A stretch of 64,000 nucleotides of DNA from positions 25,337,960 to 25,401,959 of the forward strand of contig HG738138.1 in the NCBI GenBank assembly GCA_000499405.2. Direction: 5' to 3'. The stretch comes from Onchocerca volvulus. Its lineage: Eukaryota; Nematoda; Chromadorea; Rhabditida; Onchocercidae. Positions 1 through 12,900 of the stretch are shown piece after piece; within the stretch, counting starts at the first letter, position 1; every line of letters starts with the position of its first letter. The position numbers were made by a program, and so were the translations under genes. The notes under the pieces were generated by a model. The model did not search any database, was not told the DNA's origin, and worked only from the letters and a program-made list of their open reading frames with translations.

Positions 1-707
1 TTCTATCTTTTTTTGTCATATTTCGATAAAAAAAACAAGTTTTTGCCTCTTTTTTTTGAAAAGTTTAACAGAAAAAAAAAATAGGTAAATGCATCAAACA
101 CCGGTTTTTTTTCCCTTTTTTTTTTGTGGATAATTGAATCAAGAGAAGAAGTTTCAAGAAAGAGAACTACTACTTTACTTGCCAATTTTTACAAATCTTC
201 CTCTATCTTTTTTATATTTAAAAAATTTTTTGATTCTTTTTTCTTTCTCTTCCTCTCTCTGTTTTTTCTCTTTTCTTTTTAATTTGGAAAGATTTTTTCT
301 TCTTTTTTTTTTTTTGATAACTAATCTAAAAAGAAGAATATGGAATGTAAGAAGGTTGAAAAGAATGAAAGGTAATGAAAGGTATTATTAGTATTTGGTA
401 TATTTGGATTGGAGGACAAATAATATACCGGGAAACTGGGAATAGGCGGGGGAAGGGGGAGGGGGGAGAAGAAAGAAGAAGATAGGCGTGGAGAAGAAAG
501 ACATTGGGAGAGGGAGAAAAGTTTAAAAATGAGGAGAAGAGGGTAAAATTATTTGGAGCCTGTCATCGCACATCCTCAATTTTTATCACTCCAAAATGGT
601 GACCGGTTTTTTTTTTTTCTTTCTTTTTTTCTTGTCTTTTTCTTTTTTTTTTTTTCCAAAAATTTCAAAATAAAGATTTCCATTTTGACATCTATTTTGA
701 AAAATGG
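1..707. other. AT-rich gene-free DNA with one purine-rich patch
   Basis: Long T and A runs with no coding-like reading frame. The only break in the AT-rich texture is a purine-rich patch at about 405-545 with unusually high G content; see the separate G-tract entry. The short open frames here are T-run artefacts made of Phe/Leu/Ser. Confidence 0.6.
445..466 (+). other. G-tract cluster, possible G-quadruplex
   Basis: Four runs of G (2, 5, 5 and 6 bases) separated by one or two other bases lie inside a purine-rich patch of otherwise very AT-rich DNA. The spacing fits a G-quadruplex motif, although the first run has only two G. This is structural inference only; no gene start is recognisable next to it. 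Confidence 0.4.
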
Positions 708-821
708 AATGAATCAATTCAGGAATGCATCAAATTTAGAATGAATCAATTCAGGGAATGCATCAAATTTAGAATGAATCAATTCAGGAATGCATCAAAT
801 TTAGAATGGATTCAATTCAGG
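708..821. repeat. 32-33 bp tandem repeat, about 3.5 copies
   Basis: Units start at 708, 740, 773 and 805. Each contains AATGAATCAATTCAGG followed by AATGCATCAAATTTAG. The second unit has one extra G and the last is truncated after the first half. Copies are nearly identical, so the array is young or kept homogeneous. Confidence 0.9.
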
Positions 822-949
822 ATAGGTATTAATTCAGGATAGATGATAAAATAATGAAAATAGCATATTGCATTTGCATATATTTTAGAGATTTAACCAG
901 TGACTAATAATTAACTGTTATAAAAAAAAAAAAAAAAGGAAAAAAAGGT

Positions 950-1860
950 ACCAGTGATTAGTGATTAGTGATTGATGATACAATAAACTATACCAATGAC
1001 TAATATTTAACGGTACAACAAAAAAGAATTTATGGTTTTTTAATGAATTGATAATACAATAAGGATATTTACGGTCAATAAAACTTGTGTAACAACAAAG
1101 AATCAATGATTTGTGATTGAATCAAAAATCACAAATAGGTTTTAATGGAATTGATTTTTTTTTTTTTTTTTGATTTTGTTTTCTACGAATTTTTTTTCTT
1201 ACCAATTTTTTGGCTTCTTTGTTAGTTTTTATTGGTGCTACAACAAGGATACGCTCGGGCTAATAATTAGTAATACAATAAAGTTATTATGGCTAATAAT
1301 TAAAACGATATAACATGGATATCCATGTCAAATGATTGCTTGGTACAATAAAGATATACTTGCCTAATAATTAATCAAGATTATCTATAGCTAATGATTA
1401 ACGGTACAACAAAAGCATTAATGATTAGCGATTGATGATACAACAAGAATACTAATGATATTAATTGCTGATACAACAAGGTAACTTCTAGCTTGTAATT
1501 AACGGTACAACAAAAACATCCATTGTTAGTGATTGATGATACGACAACAATATCTCCTATATAGTGATTGACAGTACAATAAGAGTACTCCATGCTTAAT
1601 GATTGATAGTACAATAAGATATTTTTTGGCTAATAATTAAATCAGGAACAACAAAGGCAATTTATGTTAAGTGAATGATATTACAATAAAGATATTCATG
1701 GTTAATAATTAACAATACAATAAAGTTACCTGTCACTAATCATTAATGATACAACAAAGTTACCTACCATTAATCCATAAAAAGAAGGCACTTATGATTG
1801 ATTGATGATACAATAATGATAATAGTATTATGACTAGTAATAAACAATACATGGATATTA
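950..1860. repeat. Degenerate minisatellite, units of about 45-60 bp
   Basis: About 15 or more diverged copies of a unit built from TAATRATTRAYRRTACAA followed by YAAAGRTATY and a short variable spacer. The core TACAACAAA / TACAATAAA recurs through the whole stretch. It gives rise to spurious short reading frames rich in Tyr, Val and Asn. No gene is seen inside. Confidence 0.75.
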
Positions 1861-3100
1861 TCAGTGGTAGTGATAAATGATATCTCTATATTAGCTTAAT
1901 TAGCTTAATTGACTAGTACTAACTCGTTTATACAAAATAATGAATTATTCGTGCATATTTAATTAATTCCATCAATGAATAATATAATACGTGAATGAAT
2001 GATTTTTTTTCACTTTCTCGATTAATATTTTTCTTCTCTTCCTTTTCAGATCAAAAATTTAAAAAGATGGATATTTCGTTTTCTTATCAACAATACTAAT
2101 CATTTCCTTGTAATTATGAGATAACTAATCTTGTTCATCAATGATGCAACAATTAAATTATCATTTACTATCTAATATTTCCACTGTTTTACTATTTCTC
2201 TATCATTGATTTACGTTATCAATATCAATTTCAATGAATTTAATTGATATTAATAAAATTTTCCTAATATTACATTTAAGTAATTTTAGCTATAACTATT
2301 TGTATAATTTACGCTTCATATTTTACCTACTATTCAAATTATGTTCGAATTACACTCGAATTTACTTTCTTTTTTTTCATCTAATACCAGTAAAAGAAAT
2401 AAGTTAATTATTTGATAAAGAATGATTGATTATTGAAATACTAAAATTAACCACCATCTAATTTATTGGTACTAAAGATTAATAAAATTATCATGTTAAT
2501 ATCAATAAAAGAAATATATTTGATTGTTTGATTATATTAAAAACTTTCATTTCCAAAATTGGTAAAAATTTTGAAAAAACAAATTTGTACTAATAAATTC
2601 TCAGATATTCCTTTTTCTTCCTTACCCTTCTTTTAGCTCTTTTTTCTTTTGTTTATTCATTTATTCATATTTTCTTTTTTGTAGCAAAATGTAAACAAAA
2701 AAGATGAAAAAATTATAATCTCTATAATCTCAAAAATTTTCAAGGTTTAGATTAATAAATAAAAATTTGAAACATTATAAAACCAAAAAAAAAAAAAAAA
2801 TCTCAAATATTCTCTCTCTTGTCATCTTTCTACATAAATTTTTATCAATTGCTATATATATTTTCTCAAAATCTTTTTTTTTTTTTGTTTTTGAAAAAAT
2901 AATCCAAACAAAAAGGATAAAAAAAAAAATTCTTATTTCAAAATTTTTCACTTTCAACTTAATAAGTAAAGAAAGAATTTAAAATTAAGAAGAAAAAAAA
3001 AAAAGAAAAACTAAAATAATTTAAATGTAACGGTCCCTTTAATTTTAACATTTCAAAATCTTTCCCAAATTTATTTCATTAAAATCCATTTTATTAGCAA
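1861..3100. other. AT-rich gene-free DNA
   Basis: Low-complexity AT-rich sequence with A and T runs. I see no coding-like frame, RNA gene or ordered repeat. Confidence 0.5.
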
Positions 3101-3240
3101 TTCTATCCATCTATCTAATATAGATGTGGGTGGTGGTAATATTAAGCTTGAAAATGAAAATAGCAACATTTTCATTTTCAAAAGCTACCATATACCACCT
3201 TGTTTACCCGAAAAATGGGTCATCATTAATGACTTTCCCT

Positions 3241-3530
3241 CACATATAAATACTTTCTAACAATATATATATATATAGTCTCTCTTAAACACAATCTATC
3301 TATCTGTCAAAATTCTTTTGCTAAAATTTTGGCTTTACCGCAACTATTTTAAATTAATAAACAAGACAAATATTATTGTTATTAACTTACATATAAGCTA
3401 CCGTAATCTGCTGCGCAACCAAATTTTATTTCTCCACCCTCTAAAATTTTGAAAACCTCTTAGGGGAATTATTATTACTCAAAATTTTTAAATGGGTGGG
3501 TTATATACATCATCTATATAAATACTTTTC
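3241..3530 (+). promoter_or_regulatory. Promoter-like stretch with two TATA-like boxes
   Basis: Two copies of ATATAAATACTTT lie at about 3244 and 3516 in a stretch that is less A/T-monotonous than its surroundings and is followed by a CT-rich segment (3586-3612). This resembles a metazoan core promoter with a pyrimidine-rich initiator region. Which gene it would serve is unknown; the next recognised gene in this direction starts at 17448. Inference from motif shape only. Confidence 0.3.
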
Positions 3531-3619
3531 CTTTCTCTTTGTTTAAAATTTCAATTCTTTACTTCAAATTTCATCTTTCTTTCTTTTCCTTTCTCCCTCT
3601 CTCTCTCTCTCTTTAATTC

Positions 3620-4011
3620 ACTTTAACTTAATCTATTATCTTAATATAGTTTACATACCGTTATATAAGAAGCTACCAACCTATATCCTTGTTTCGAATT
3701 TTGATTAGGGCGGAGATTTGTTGACGACGATCACTTCGAAAATGATCAATCATCATCAATTCCCATATCCCTTATCCATTTTCCTTTTGATGATGATGAT
3801 CATTAGATTCATTTTATGATGACTTCCAATTCGAATCCAATTGCTTTCTGATTTGTGGTTTGTTATTGCTACCAACGGTATATATCAGATTCAACTCACG
3901 GTCAACTGTAAATCGTATAACGTTTAACTTTCACGTCAATTCAAACGTCAAGTCACGTCAGTTCATTTTCCATCAAGTTAACTTCTACCTAAAATCATCA
4001 TCCATTTACAG
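3620..4011 (+). other. Possible 5' non-coding exon ending in a strong splice donor
   Basis: About 400 bases of higher-complexity sequence (for example around 3700-3760 and 3880-3970) end in CAG|GTAAGAA at 4011/4012, a near-perfect donor. No long reading frame crosses it. It could be an untranslated first exon of the CCCH gene at 17448, which would need an intron of about 13 kb. Transcript data would be needed to establish this. Confidence 0.25.
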
Positions 4012-5096
4012 GTAAGAATTTTTGCTCAAATGAATCAATTTCTTGATTGATTTGCACAGTACACATAGATGAAAAGCAAAAAAAAAAAAAAAAGATGTAA
4101 CAAATTGCGCCATCGGATAGATGGAATAAAACATTTGCGCTTAAAAGACAGCTGAATATACAGTTACTATCATAACGAATTTGGCAATATATGCATACAT
4201 AGAAATAAGGAAGAAAAAATGTAGAAAATAGCTTCAAAAATCTCATTGGAAGCCAATGATTCTGAATTAGAATTCCAGAATCATTTGAATCAAGATTCAA
4301 AATTATTTGAATCCGAATTTAGAATCATTTTGCAATTAAAAATTTGAATTGTTTGAATCATCATCATCATCTAGCATCACAAAATACTAATATAATTGAA
4401 TGGGTTATTCTAAATAATATAACTGAAAAGAAAAAGTACTACTAGCAGTAATGATAATCATAATACTTGTTTCATAATTAATCATAATAATCATAATAAT
4501 AGCAATTATAATAATTAATCATGATTCACTCATAATCATAATAAGTCATAATTATATAATTCGCTCATCATTTTCGCTTATTTTTATGATTCTTAAAAAA
4601 AAAAAAAAAAAAAAAAACTTCGGAATATTATCATTTTATGCATCATTTATTATGCTTTTTTTTGATGAATCATAATAAAAGATAGCACTTGAAGTTCATT
4701 TCAACTGATAATTGAAATGAATCTTCACCCTCTTTGTCGGCATTTTTTACCCCAAAATTTTATCTTTCTTTTCTCGTTTTCACAATTTATTCATCGTTAG
4801 TGAAAAAATTCAATTACTGTTATATCATTATCTCATTTCGAATTGAAATAATTTTCAAAATTAAAAGAGAGAGAAAAAAAAGATAGAAAATAAATATTGA
4901 CACGTAAAGAAAAGCTTTATAATTTTGCATTTTGCACGTAAGCAATGTGACGTAAATTCAGATTTGGTTTACGGTAGTATATTTATAGATGCGGACATAT
5001 CTGCTACCGTAAACAATAACAACAACTTAATAATGATTATCCTAACATAATTGTAACATTTTACTAAAAGCTTTGTAAAAATATATATATACGTAT

Positions 5097-5222
5097 AAGG
5101 AGAACGAAACTTTCACGGATCTTATAAGTGTAAAGAGGACGAGAATTTCACGTATCTTATACGTGTAACGAGGACGCGCAGTTTCACGGATCTTACGCAT
5201 AATAAGGATAGGAATTTCACGA
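5097..5222. repeat. Imperfect repeat around TTTCACGGATCTTA
   Basis: Three to four diverged units of about 35 bp carrying TTTCACGGATCTTA or TTTCACGTATCTTA followed by a TGTAACGAGGAC-like tail, at about 5111, 5146 and 5181, with a partial copy at 5213. They lie directly before a longer ACGTGA-rich array. Confidence 0.7.
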
Positions 5223-5389
5223 AAATACATTAGATTCATACATTTATAGCATAAAAATATCGTTGATTTCTAAAATTTCATATAAATATATCAAAAATGT
5301 TTCTCCTACTTTTCATTTTGCTTTTACATTAAAAAAAAAATCTGTAGTACATCAATTAAATAAATATATATCGTATAAATATGTATACG

Positions 5390-6190
5390 TGCAATATTTT
5401 GAAACATACGTGACATTCTTAAATATAACGTTACGAAAGAATCTACTTATTTTCTCAAAAGTCACGTTTTCACGTAGGAGATAGTTATGAATAAATAATA
5501 GTTTAATATTATTATACAGAAAAAGAATCTCATACATCAATTAAATAATTATGCATCGTATAAATAAATCATACGTGCAATTTTGGAATATATGTGATAT
5601 TTTTAAATTTATTATTATGAAAGAATTTATTTTCCCTGAATGTCACGTACATGTATATAGGAAGATAATGATGAATGAACAGTAATTTAGCAAAAAACGA
5701 CATCATATTTTGGAACGTACGTGAATTTTTCAAATTCATTTTTTACCAAATAATTTATTACGTGATATTTTTAAATTTATTAATCATGAAACAGTCTACT
5801 TACTTTTCTTAAAAGTCACTTATGTTTTTTATAGGAGATAGTTATAAATGAACAGTAATATGGATGGTATCACAAATATCATATTTTGAAACATACGTGA
5901 TATTTCTAAATTTATTATTACGAAATAATTTACAAACGTGTCATTCTTAAAATTTATTATTATGAAATAATTCAATTACGTGACATTTCTAGATTTATAA
6001 ATTACGAAATAATCTGCTACGTGAAATTCGTAAATTTATTATTACGAAATAATTTACAAAACGTGTCATTCTTAAATTTATTATTATGAAATAATTCAAT
6101 TACGTGACATTTCTAGATTTATAAATTACGAAATAATCTGCTACGTGAAATTCGTAAATTTATTGTTACGAAATAATTTAATTTCTTTTA
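5390..6190. repeat. ACGTGA-rich tandem array with higher-order structure
   Basis: Basic unit of about 40 bp: ACGTGAYATT, then a spacer with TAAATTTATTATTACGAAAT. In the right half three basic units form a higher-order unit of 124 bp that is repeated almost exactly (starts 5978 and 6102). The left half is more diverged. The CpG-containing ACGTGA hexamer is strongly enriched against the AT-rich background. No coding frame is supported. Confidence 0.8.
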
Positions 6191-6384
6191 CAAAAGTTAG
6201 GCCATATATATATGTATAGTAAATAGTCATAAATTGCATTACAGCAAAACAAATTAAAGATAAAAATAAAATGTGTCCATTTCTCCAAACGACGTATTTA
6301 TCCTTTTGCTTTCGCGATATTCGCATTTTCTCACGTACAATCGAATTTGCTGCTTTTGCATTGCTTGCACAAACCTTCATTCCT

Positions 6385-7275
6385 TATGCTCCAACAAATA
6401 GATGGCAATACTACAACAAAGACAGAAGGCTCTTTCTCCCCTTTTAATCATTCATTCTTATTGATTTCCTTCTCTTGTAAAGAAATTTTGATATTCATTT
6501 CGAAATAATTAATCAACTACATTTATGTGGGAAGAATTAGTATGCTCCAACAAATATATGCTACATTGCAGCAATGATAGAAGGCTTTTTCCTCTCTGTT
6601 TCAATCCATTCATTCATATTTATCCATTTCCTTTTTTTTTTATAAGTAAATTCTGATATTCAATCTAAATATGATTAATTAATCATTTAATTTATGTTCG
6701 GAGTTAGTGTAACAATAAAGTTATCATTTGTTAATTAGTTAACTAGATTAGATATCTATCATTGCATTTTATTATTTCGTGTAAATAATTATAATATTCA
6801 ATTCGAATACAACTAATCAGTTGACTAATTTATATCGAAAGAATTGGTATAGTAATAGAGTTATCATTTGTCAGTTATTTTTTTCTCACTGTTAGATAAC
6901 CTAAGTTACTACCATTGTATTTTATTATTTCCTGTAAATAAGTCCTGATATTCGATTCGATTAATTAGATTATTTTTCAGTTAATTAGCTGATTTTTCAA
7001 TTAATTGAGTTATTTGTGTCGAGAGAATTACTGTAACTAACAGAATTATCATTTGTCAATTAGTTAATTAGACGAAATTTTTATCATTGCATTTTATCAT
7101 TTCATGTAAATAAATGCCGATATTCATTTCAGATATAATTTAACTATTCAGTTCAGCTGGAATGTGTTGATGCAATATATAATGATTGATAGAATTATCA
7201 TTTATCAATCAGATAAATTGACAAATTGGTGTAATAATTGACAGAATTATTTATCGTTTATCAATTAGTTAAAGA
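6385..7275. repeat. Degenerate tandem repeat, units of about 155-175 bp
   Basis: Two clear units begin with TGCTCCAACAAAT at 6387 and 6542 (155 bp apart). They are followed by three to four more diverged units that share ATTGCATTTTATTATTTC, TGTAAATAA and ATTCGATTCGAA-like blocks and an ACAGAATTATCATTTGTCA-like block. Decay rises to the right. Confidence 0.7.
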
Positions 7276-9200
7276 ATAGTTTCTGTCCGTTATCTTTCCC
7301 TAAATTTCTTCATTTATTTAAATTGAAGAATTTTGTTTGCATATTTTATTGTTTATATTGTTATTGCGTTTATTTGTTTTATAAATATTTTTCTTATCTA
7401 TCAAAATTTTCGGTAATTTTCTATTTTTTTAAATTTTAGCATCATTTAAAATCTCAATTTTAGATTTTAAGTTAAAATCTATTAAAAGGAAGCCTTCTTC
7501 ATTGTTTTTTTCCTTTTTTTTTGTGATTTTTGGGATATTTTGGTGAAAAATTATGAAATTATTTGTATAATTTACGCTAAATAGATAGTTATTATGTTTG
7601 TAAAACATTTGATTTCATATATGGCGGAAATATGTGTTCTATCCGTTTTTTCTAGGGATTAATTATTAGGCAATATCAAAAATGTCACAAAATTACGATT
7701 TTACGAACACGTGAGAGGTGACGTATTACGTGAATTTTGGATAATTTTGCGTGTTAGTAATTCATACCTGTAGCTATAAATATTGAAGGAAAACATAATT
7801 AGCGTAAAAGTTTTAAGTTTATTTTTCGACAGCAGAAAAGGTTTTAAGTTTGTTTTGGAACAAAATTTTCTAAATATTTTTGTCTTAATATTCATAACTA
7901 TAGTAAAGACAAGTGAAAAAGTGATTAAGTTTGAAGCTTAAAAGAAAAAAAAACAAAAAAAAAGAATCCATAGATGGAATATTAGTAGAAAAATTTTAAG
8001 TCAATTTAAATAATGAAAATGACCTTGAAAGATTAAATTTCATCCAGATTATGAATAGTTAATTTTTCACCGATGAAATAATTCAACAAATTCTTAAAAT
8101 GAATTTGATCTTAAGAAGAATTGAAATTATTCCTCGATATGAAATATGCAAACTTTACCGATGAGTAGATGAGATGAATTGGTTGTCCTCTATTTTACTC
8201 AGAAAAAAAACTTTTCCATCTTTCCTTTTATTTTCTTTTCCACATGTCTTTTAACCCGGGAATTAATTTCTTGAATTATCCCGGGAAAAATTTTTTTTCG
8301 TATTGAATTTTCGTCGAAATATTCCGAATTTTCGCGCGAAAATTTCATCTTTTTTTTTTTTCTTTTATTTTATTTTCCCGCTCGAAATTTCCTCAAATCT
8401 TTCCCGCAAAAGTTTTTTTTTTTAATCTTTTCCCTATTTATGTATTTTTTTTATTTATAAGCGAGTTTTTTTTTCAAATTTAAGCAAAAAAAAAATTCTC
8501 TTCTTTTTTTCTTTTCAATTCGAGATTTCCTCAAATCTTCTTTCGCTTTGTTAAAATTCTTCCATCTTCTCTTCTTTATTCCAAATATCTCAAAGTCTTC
8601 CCCTAACCAACTAACTAATCATCATTCTTTTTTTTTTTTTTTTTTTTTTTAGATGAGTCATTTTGTTAAAAAAAAAAAAGAAATTTTATCCTTTCTTCTT
8701 TTCTTTATTTCTTATCTCTTCCCATCCTCTCCTTTTTTCCCGTGTATTTCTCTTTCTTCTTCCTACTTTTCTCTAAACCGATTAAGCATCCGTAAAAATG
8801 CGATCCCGATATTGGGGAAATAAAAAAATTTATTGCCGTAAATTTTTTTTTTTCGAACTAACGATGTACTATTGCTTTTTTTTTTTTTTCTTTTCTTCAT
8901 TCTTTCATTTATCTCCTCGTTAGTACTCTTTTCATATTTATTTTTCCCCAATATTTACCCTATCACAACTTTATCTTTTCCTTATCATACCATTCATTTA
9001 TCTTTTTACTTTTCTCTCTTTACCCCCTCCCTCTCTCTTTTCCTTTTTTATCTCGATGTATTTCAATATCCAACGATTTTTATTGATGTTTATTTTACTT
9101 TTGAGGAAAAAATTTCTATAAAAGGACAAAGGCTGATTGAAATATGATGAAACATATCATTTTCTCTTTTTTTTTTTTTTTCCTCTTTCTCCCTCCGATC
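7276..9200. other. AT-rich gene-free DNA
   Basis: T-rich and A-rich runs with short CG-containing islets near 8255-8400 (TTCCCG-type repeats). I see no gene. Reading frames of 60-100 codons here are Phe/Ser/Leu-rich translations of T-runs. Confidence 0.5.
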
Positions 9201-9204
9201 AAAT

Positions 9205-9965
9205 CATTCGAAGTTCAGATTCTCTCTCTCTTTCCCACTGTTCATATTCAAGTTTCCCGTCTGATAATATCGAAATTCAGGTTTTCTGATCATATTCAAG
9301 TTTTCCTGATGATCACATTAAGTCCAGATTCTTCTCATTTGCAGCCAAGTTCAACATCAAAAAAAAAAAAAGAAAATCAAAAAAAACAAAGTTCAGCACA
9401 AAAAAAAAAAAAAAACAACCATCGGTGGATTAAGTAGGATTATTTTGAATGCTGCTAATTTGAATATTATTTTACATAATACTTCTTCTGTGTTATGACT
9501 CATTTTCATTATAATTTAAATTTAAATACGTTTTATGGTAATTTTTATAATTTTTATTCATGTATTTCTTATATATATATGATATTTCATTTGATAGTCT
9601 TCTCTCTCTCTGTACGTAATTCAAGTTCTTGATCTAAAATCGTATTCAAGTTCAGGTTCACACACTCAAATTTCTCTTTGATCGTATTCAAATTCAAATT
9701 TGTTATTCAGATTCAAGTTCCTATCTGATCTCATCAAGTTCAGTTTCATCATTTAATTACACATTCAAGTTCCTCTTCTAGTCATACTCAAATTTGTCCT
9801 TTGATCACATTCAGTTTATCCTTTCGATCATATTCAAGTTCAAGTTTTCGCTTCCTCTAACCACATTAAAGTTCAGGTTCTTCATATGATGATCACATTC
9901 AAGTTCCTTCTTTAATTACATTCAAGTTCAAGTTCCTCTCTCTTTCATTACATTCACTTGTATTA
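9205..9965. repeat. Degenerate TTCAAGTTC minisatellite
   Basis: Many copies of ATTCAAGTTC, usually followed by a short CT-rich spacer and TGATCACATT or TGATCATATT, with a period of about 30-36 bp. The stretch 9360-9415 interrupts it with A-runs. Copies are diverged but the phrase is unmistakable across about 750 bp. Confidence 0.75.
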
Positions 9966-12900
9966 TTATTATTATTGCTTATTTGTTTATTTCATATAAT
10001 TTTTTTTTTCAGGAAAAAAATGTATTTATAATGATATTGTAAAAAGATTAAACAAAATAGTAAGCGAAAAAAATGCTAAAATTAATGCCTTTTTTTTATT
10101 TTTATCTCCTTATCGTTATGTGTACTTTTTTTTTTCCTTTCTTTGTAAACAAATACTTTTTACATTTTTTACTCTTTCACTTTTTCATTTTATTTTCATT
10201 CTTTGCATTTACAACTTTTCTTTTTGTTTTTTTGTTTTGTTTTTATTTTATTTTATTCCTTTGTTTCTTTGTTTGGAAAATCAGAAAGAAAGAGCAATTC
10301 AAAATTAGATAGTACTTTTAAATGATTGATACATCATCATCATCATTTATTTTGTTTATTATTTTAAGATGCTGTAGATGTTATTTTTCAAGAAACTTTA
10401 TATTTTTGTCAGTTTAGAGATTGAGATTCCAAATTCATAATCATATATTATCACTTATCACTTATTAATTAGTCCTTCTGCATGAGAGTAATTAATATCT
10501 CGAATATTTCGTCTTTTATTTTTGAAACTTTTAATTCATGTGAATAATAAAATTGATATTTTCAAAAATATGAATGAATTTAGCGAAGAATACTTAAGAA
10601 TTAAAAATTAAAATTGATTAAATTAGAAAGAAAAAAAAAAAGCTTTCCCTCATTTCATATATATAAATAATTTGTTGTTTTCGGAAGATTTTAGTATGAA
10701 AAAATATAGAATTTGGTAGTAAAAAATTGAAATTTTTGTTCGTTATGCTGCTGATGCAATATTCTGTAATCATTATGGAATATTTATATTTAAATGATAA
10801 GTAATTTTGATATAGTATGAATAATGATAAACAGTAATGGTAATAATACAGTATGAGCGATAAATAATAATAGTAATGATACGGTACAAGCACAAGTGCA
10901 AGTATTAAAATTGATCTTTATATCTAATTTTGATCGTATTTTTTTTTCTTTTTTACTCATCGAATTAAAAAAAAATATTTTTCATGAATTATTTTATCAT
11001 TTTGTTCAATCTAATTTCATTTTATCTACTTGTGATGATTATCATCTAAAATGTAAATTATCTCATATTGCAAATTGATGATGAGTGGGATACTGTATCA
11101 TGTTTACGAAGTATGTCTTTATAAATCATCAAACAAAAATGCTTCACGAAATCCTGTTATGAAAAATTTGTATAATAACTTCTTCAAAAGGGATGATTCT
11201 TTTCAATGATAATGATTATTTACGTATTTTCATTTATGGAAAAAGTAAAATAATCATCTTAATAATAATAATAATAATAGCAATAAAGGATGAATATTGT
11301 TATTTCTTAAATAATATCATTAATGTATAAAACAGGAAATGGAATTTAGAAAACAAGATGAGGAATATAAGTATGAATAATTTTAATATGAATTAATAAT
11401 TTCAAAAAAAAAAATACTAATTATAATTAATTTATTCGAAGTTTTTTTTTCCTTTATTTGAAAGAAGGTTTTCTTTTTTCTTTTTTCTTCATTTCAATTT
11501 TTTTTTTTTTTTTTTGTTGATGAAAATAATGGAATAACCAGAAAAATTATTGAATAATACATAAAAAGGAGGAGGAGGAGGAGGAGGAGGTAAAAAAAAA
11601 ACCGGAAATTAGAATAAAGAAAGATTTTGGGTTAAAAGCCATGATATTTTCGATCTTTTGAAAAAGTATTATTTTTCAATTGACAAGGTATTATTATGAA
11701 ATTTGACCTTGAAATGATTGAAGAAATTGTTGTATGTTTTAATACATTTTCCATCGATACAATTGTTATAAAAGGATAAATTGTGTTAGGAAAATAGTAA
11801 ATGACATAAAGTTGCTTTTTTTTGAATGGGTCAAGTTTCTTTTAATAATAACAATGAATTAGACAAATATTTTAGTTTTAAGAATTTTTTAAATTTAAAA
11901 AGAAATAAAATATATTTTGCATATATAGATAAATTAAATAATAATGTAATATTTAGGAGTTAATCAAAAATATTATGCTATTAAATGTAAAATTATTAAA
12001 AAATTTTGTCCCTATTATTTCATTTATCATAAATGCTTATATGATGGGAAAAAATTTCGTCAAGTAATTTTTAAAAAAAGTTTTTTTTTTTTCAAATTCA
12101 TCAAGTTTGAAATTCGCTGAAATTTTCGAGATCTATGAAAAACTAATATAGAATATGAGATAAAATGATAAAAATTAACTCTTTTCGTAAGTAATCTTTC
12201 AAATAATCAAAGATCTTTTATTATCATTATCATTATCACCACTGTTGCTATCATTCCTTGTAAATTAATTATTGTTATCATCATTATTATACATATTTTT
12301 AAGGCAGAATTAGGTTATAATTTCTACTATTACATCATATTATATCATTAGTATCATTAATAATATTATTATCATTATTATACTTTTAAAAATAATTGTC
12401 ATAGCCTTTAATATCATCATTACTACTACGCTACTATCACTATCACTATCATTATCATTTATTGTCATTCTTTCATCAATAGTATATTTTTTTTTTGAAG
12501 TAAATAGAAGAAAATGATATTCTGTTATCATATCACTAGCACTAATTATTTCTTGATCAGTACTATATACCTTTGAAGCAAGTAGAAAAGAAAAAGTAAT
12601 CTGTTATCATATCACTATTATTAATTATTATTATTTCACCAATACTATGTATCTTAGAAAAATTACTTTATTATCATACCATTATCACTGCTGCTAACAA
12701 TCACTATCACTGTTATTATTATTATTATTATTATCGTTATCACTATTATTATGATTATCATTATCATTATCACTACAAATGGTACTACTATTACTATATT
12801 TTAAACTTGCATACAAATGTAGTAGTGAGTGTATGTATGTATGTATATACAGAGAAGGAGTTTCTTTCTTTGAAGAACAGGTTTTTGTACTCTAAAATTA

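Noticed and set aside
8872..9437. Two adjacent plus-strand frames of about 90 codons
   Set aside because: They consist mainly of Phe, Leu, Ser and Lys from T and A runs and have no splice context or recognisable domain.
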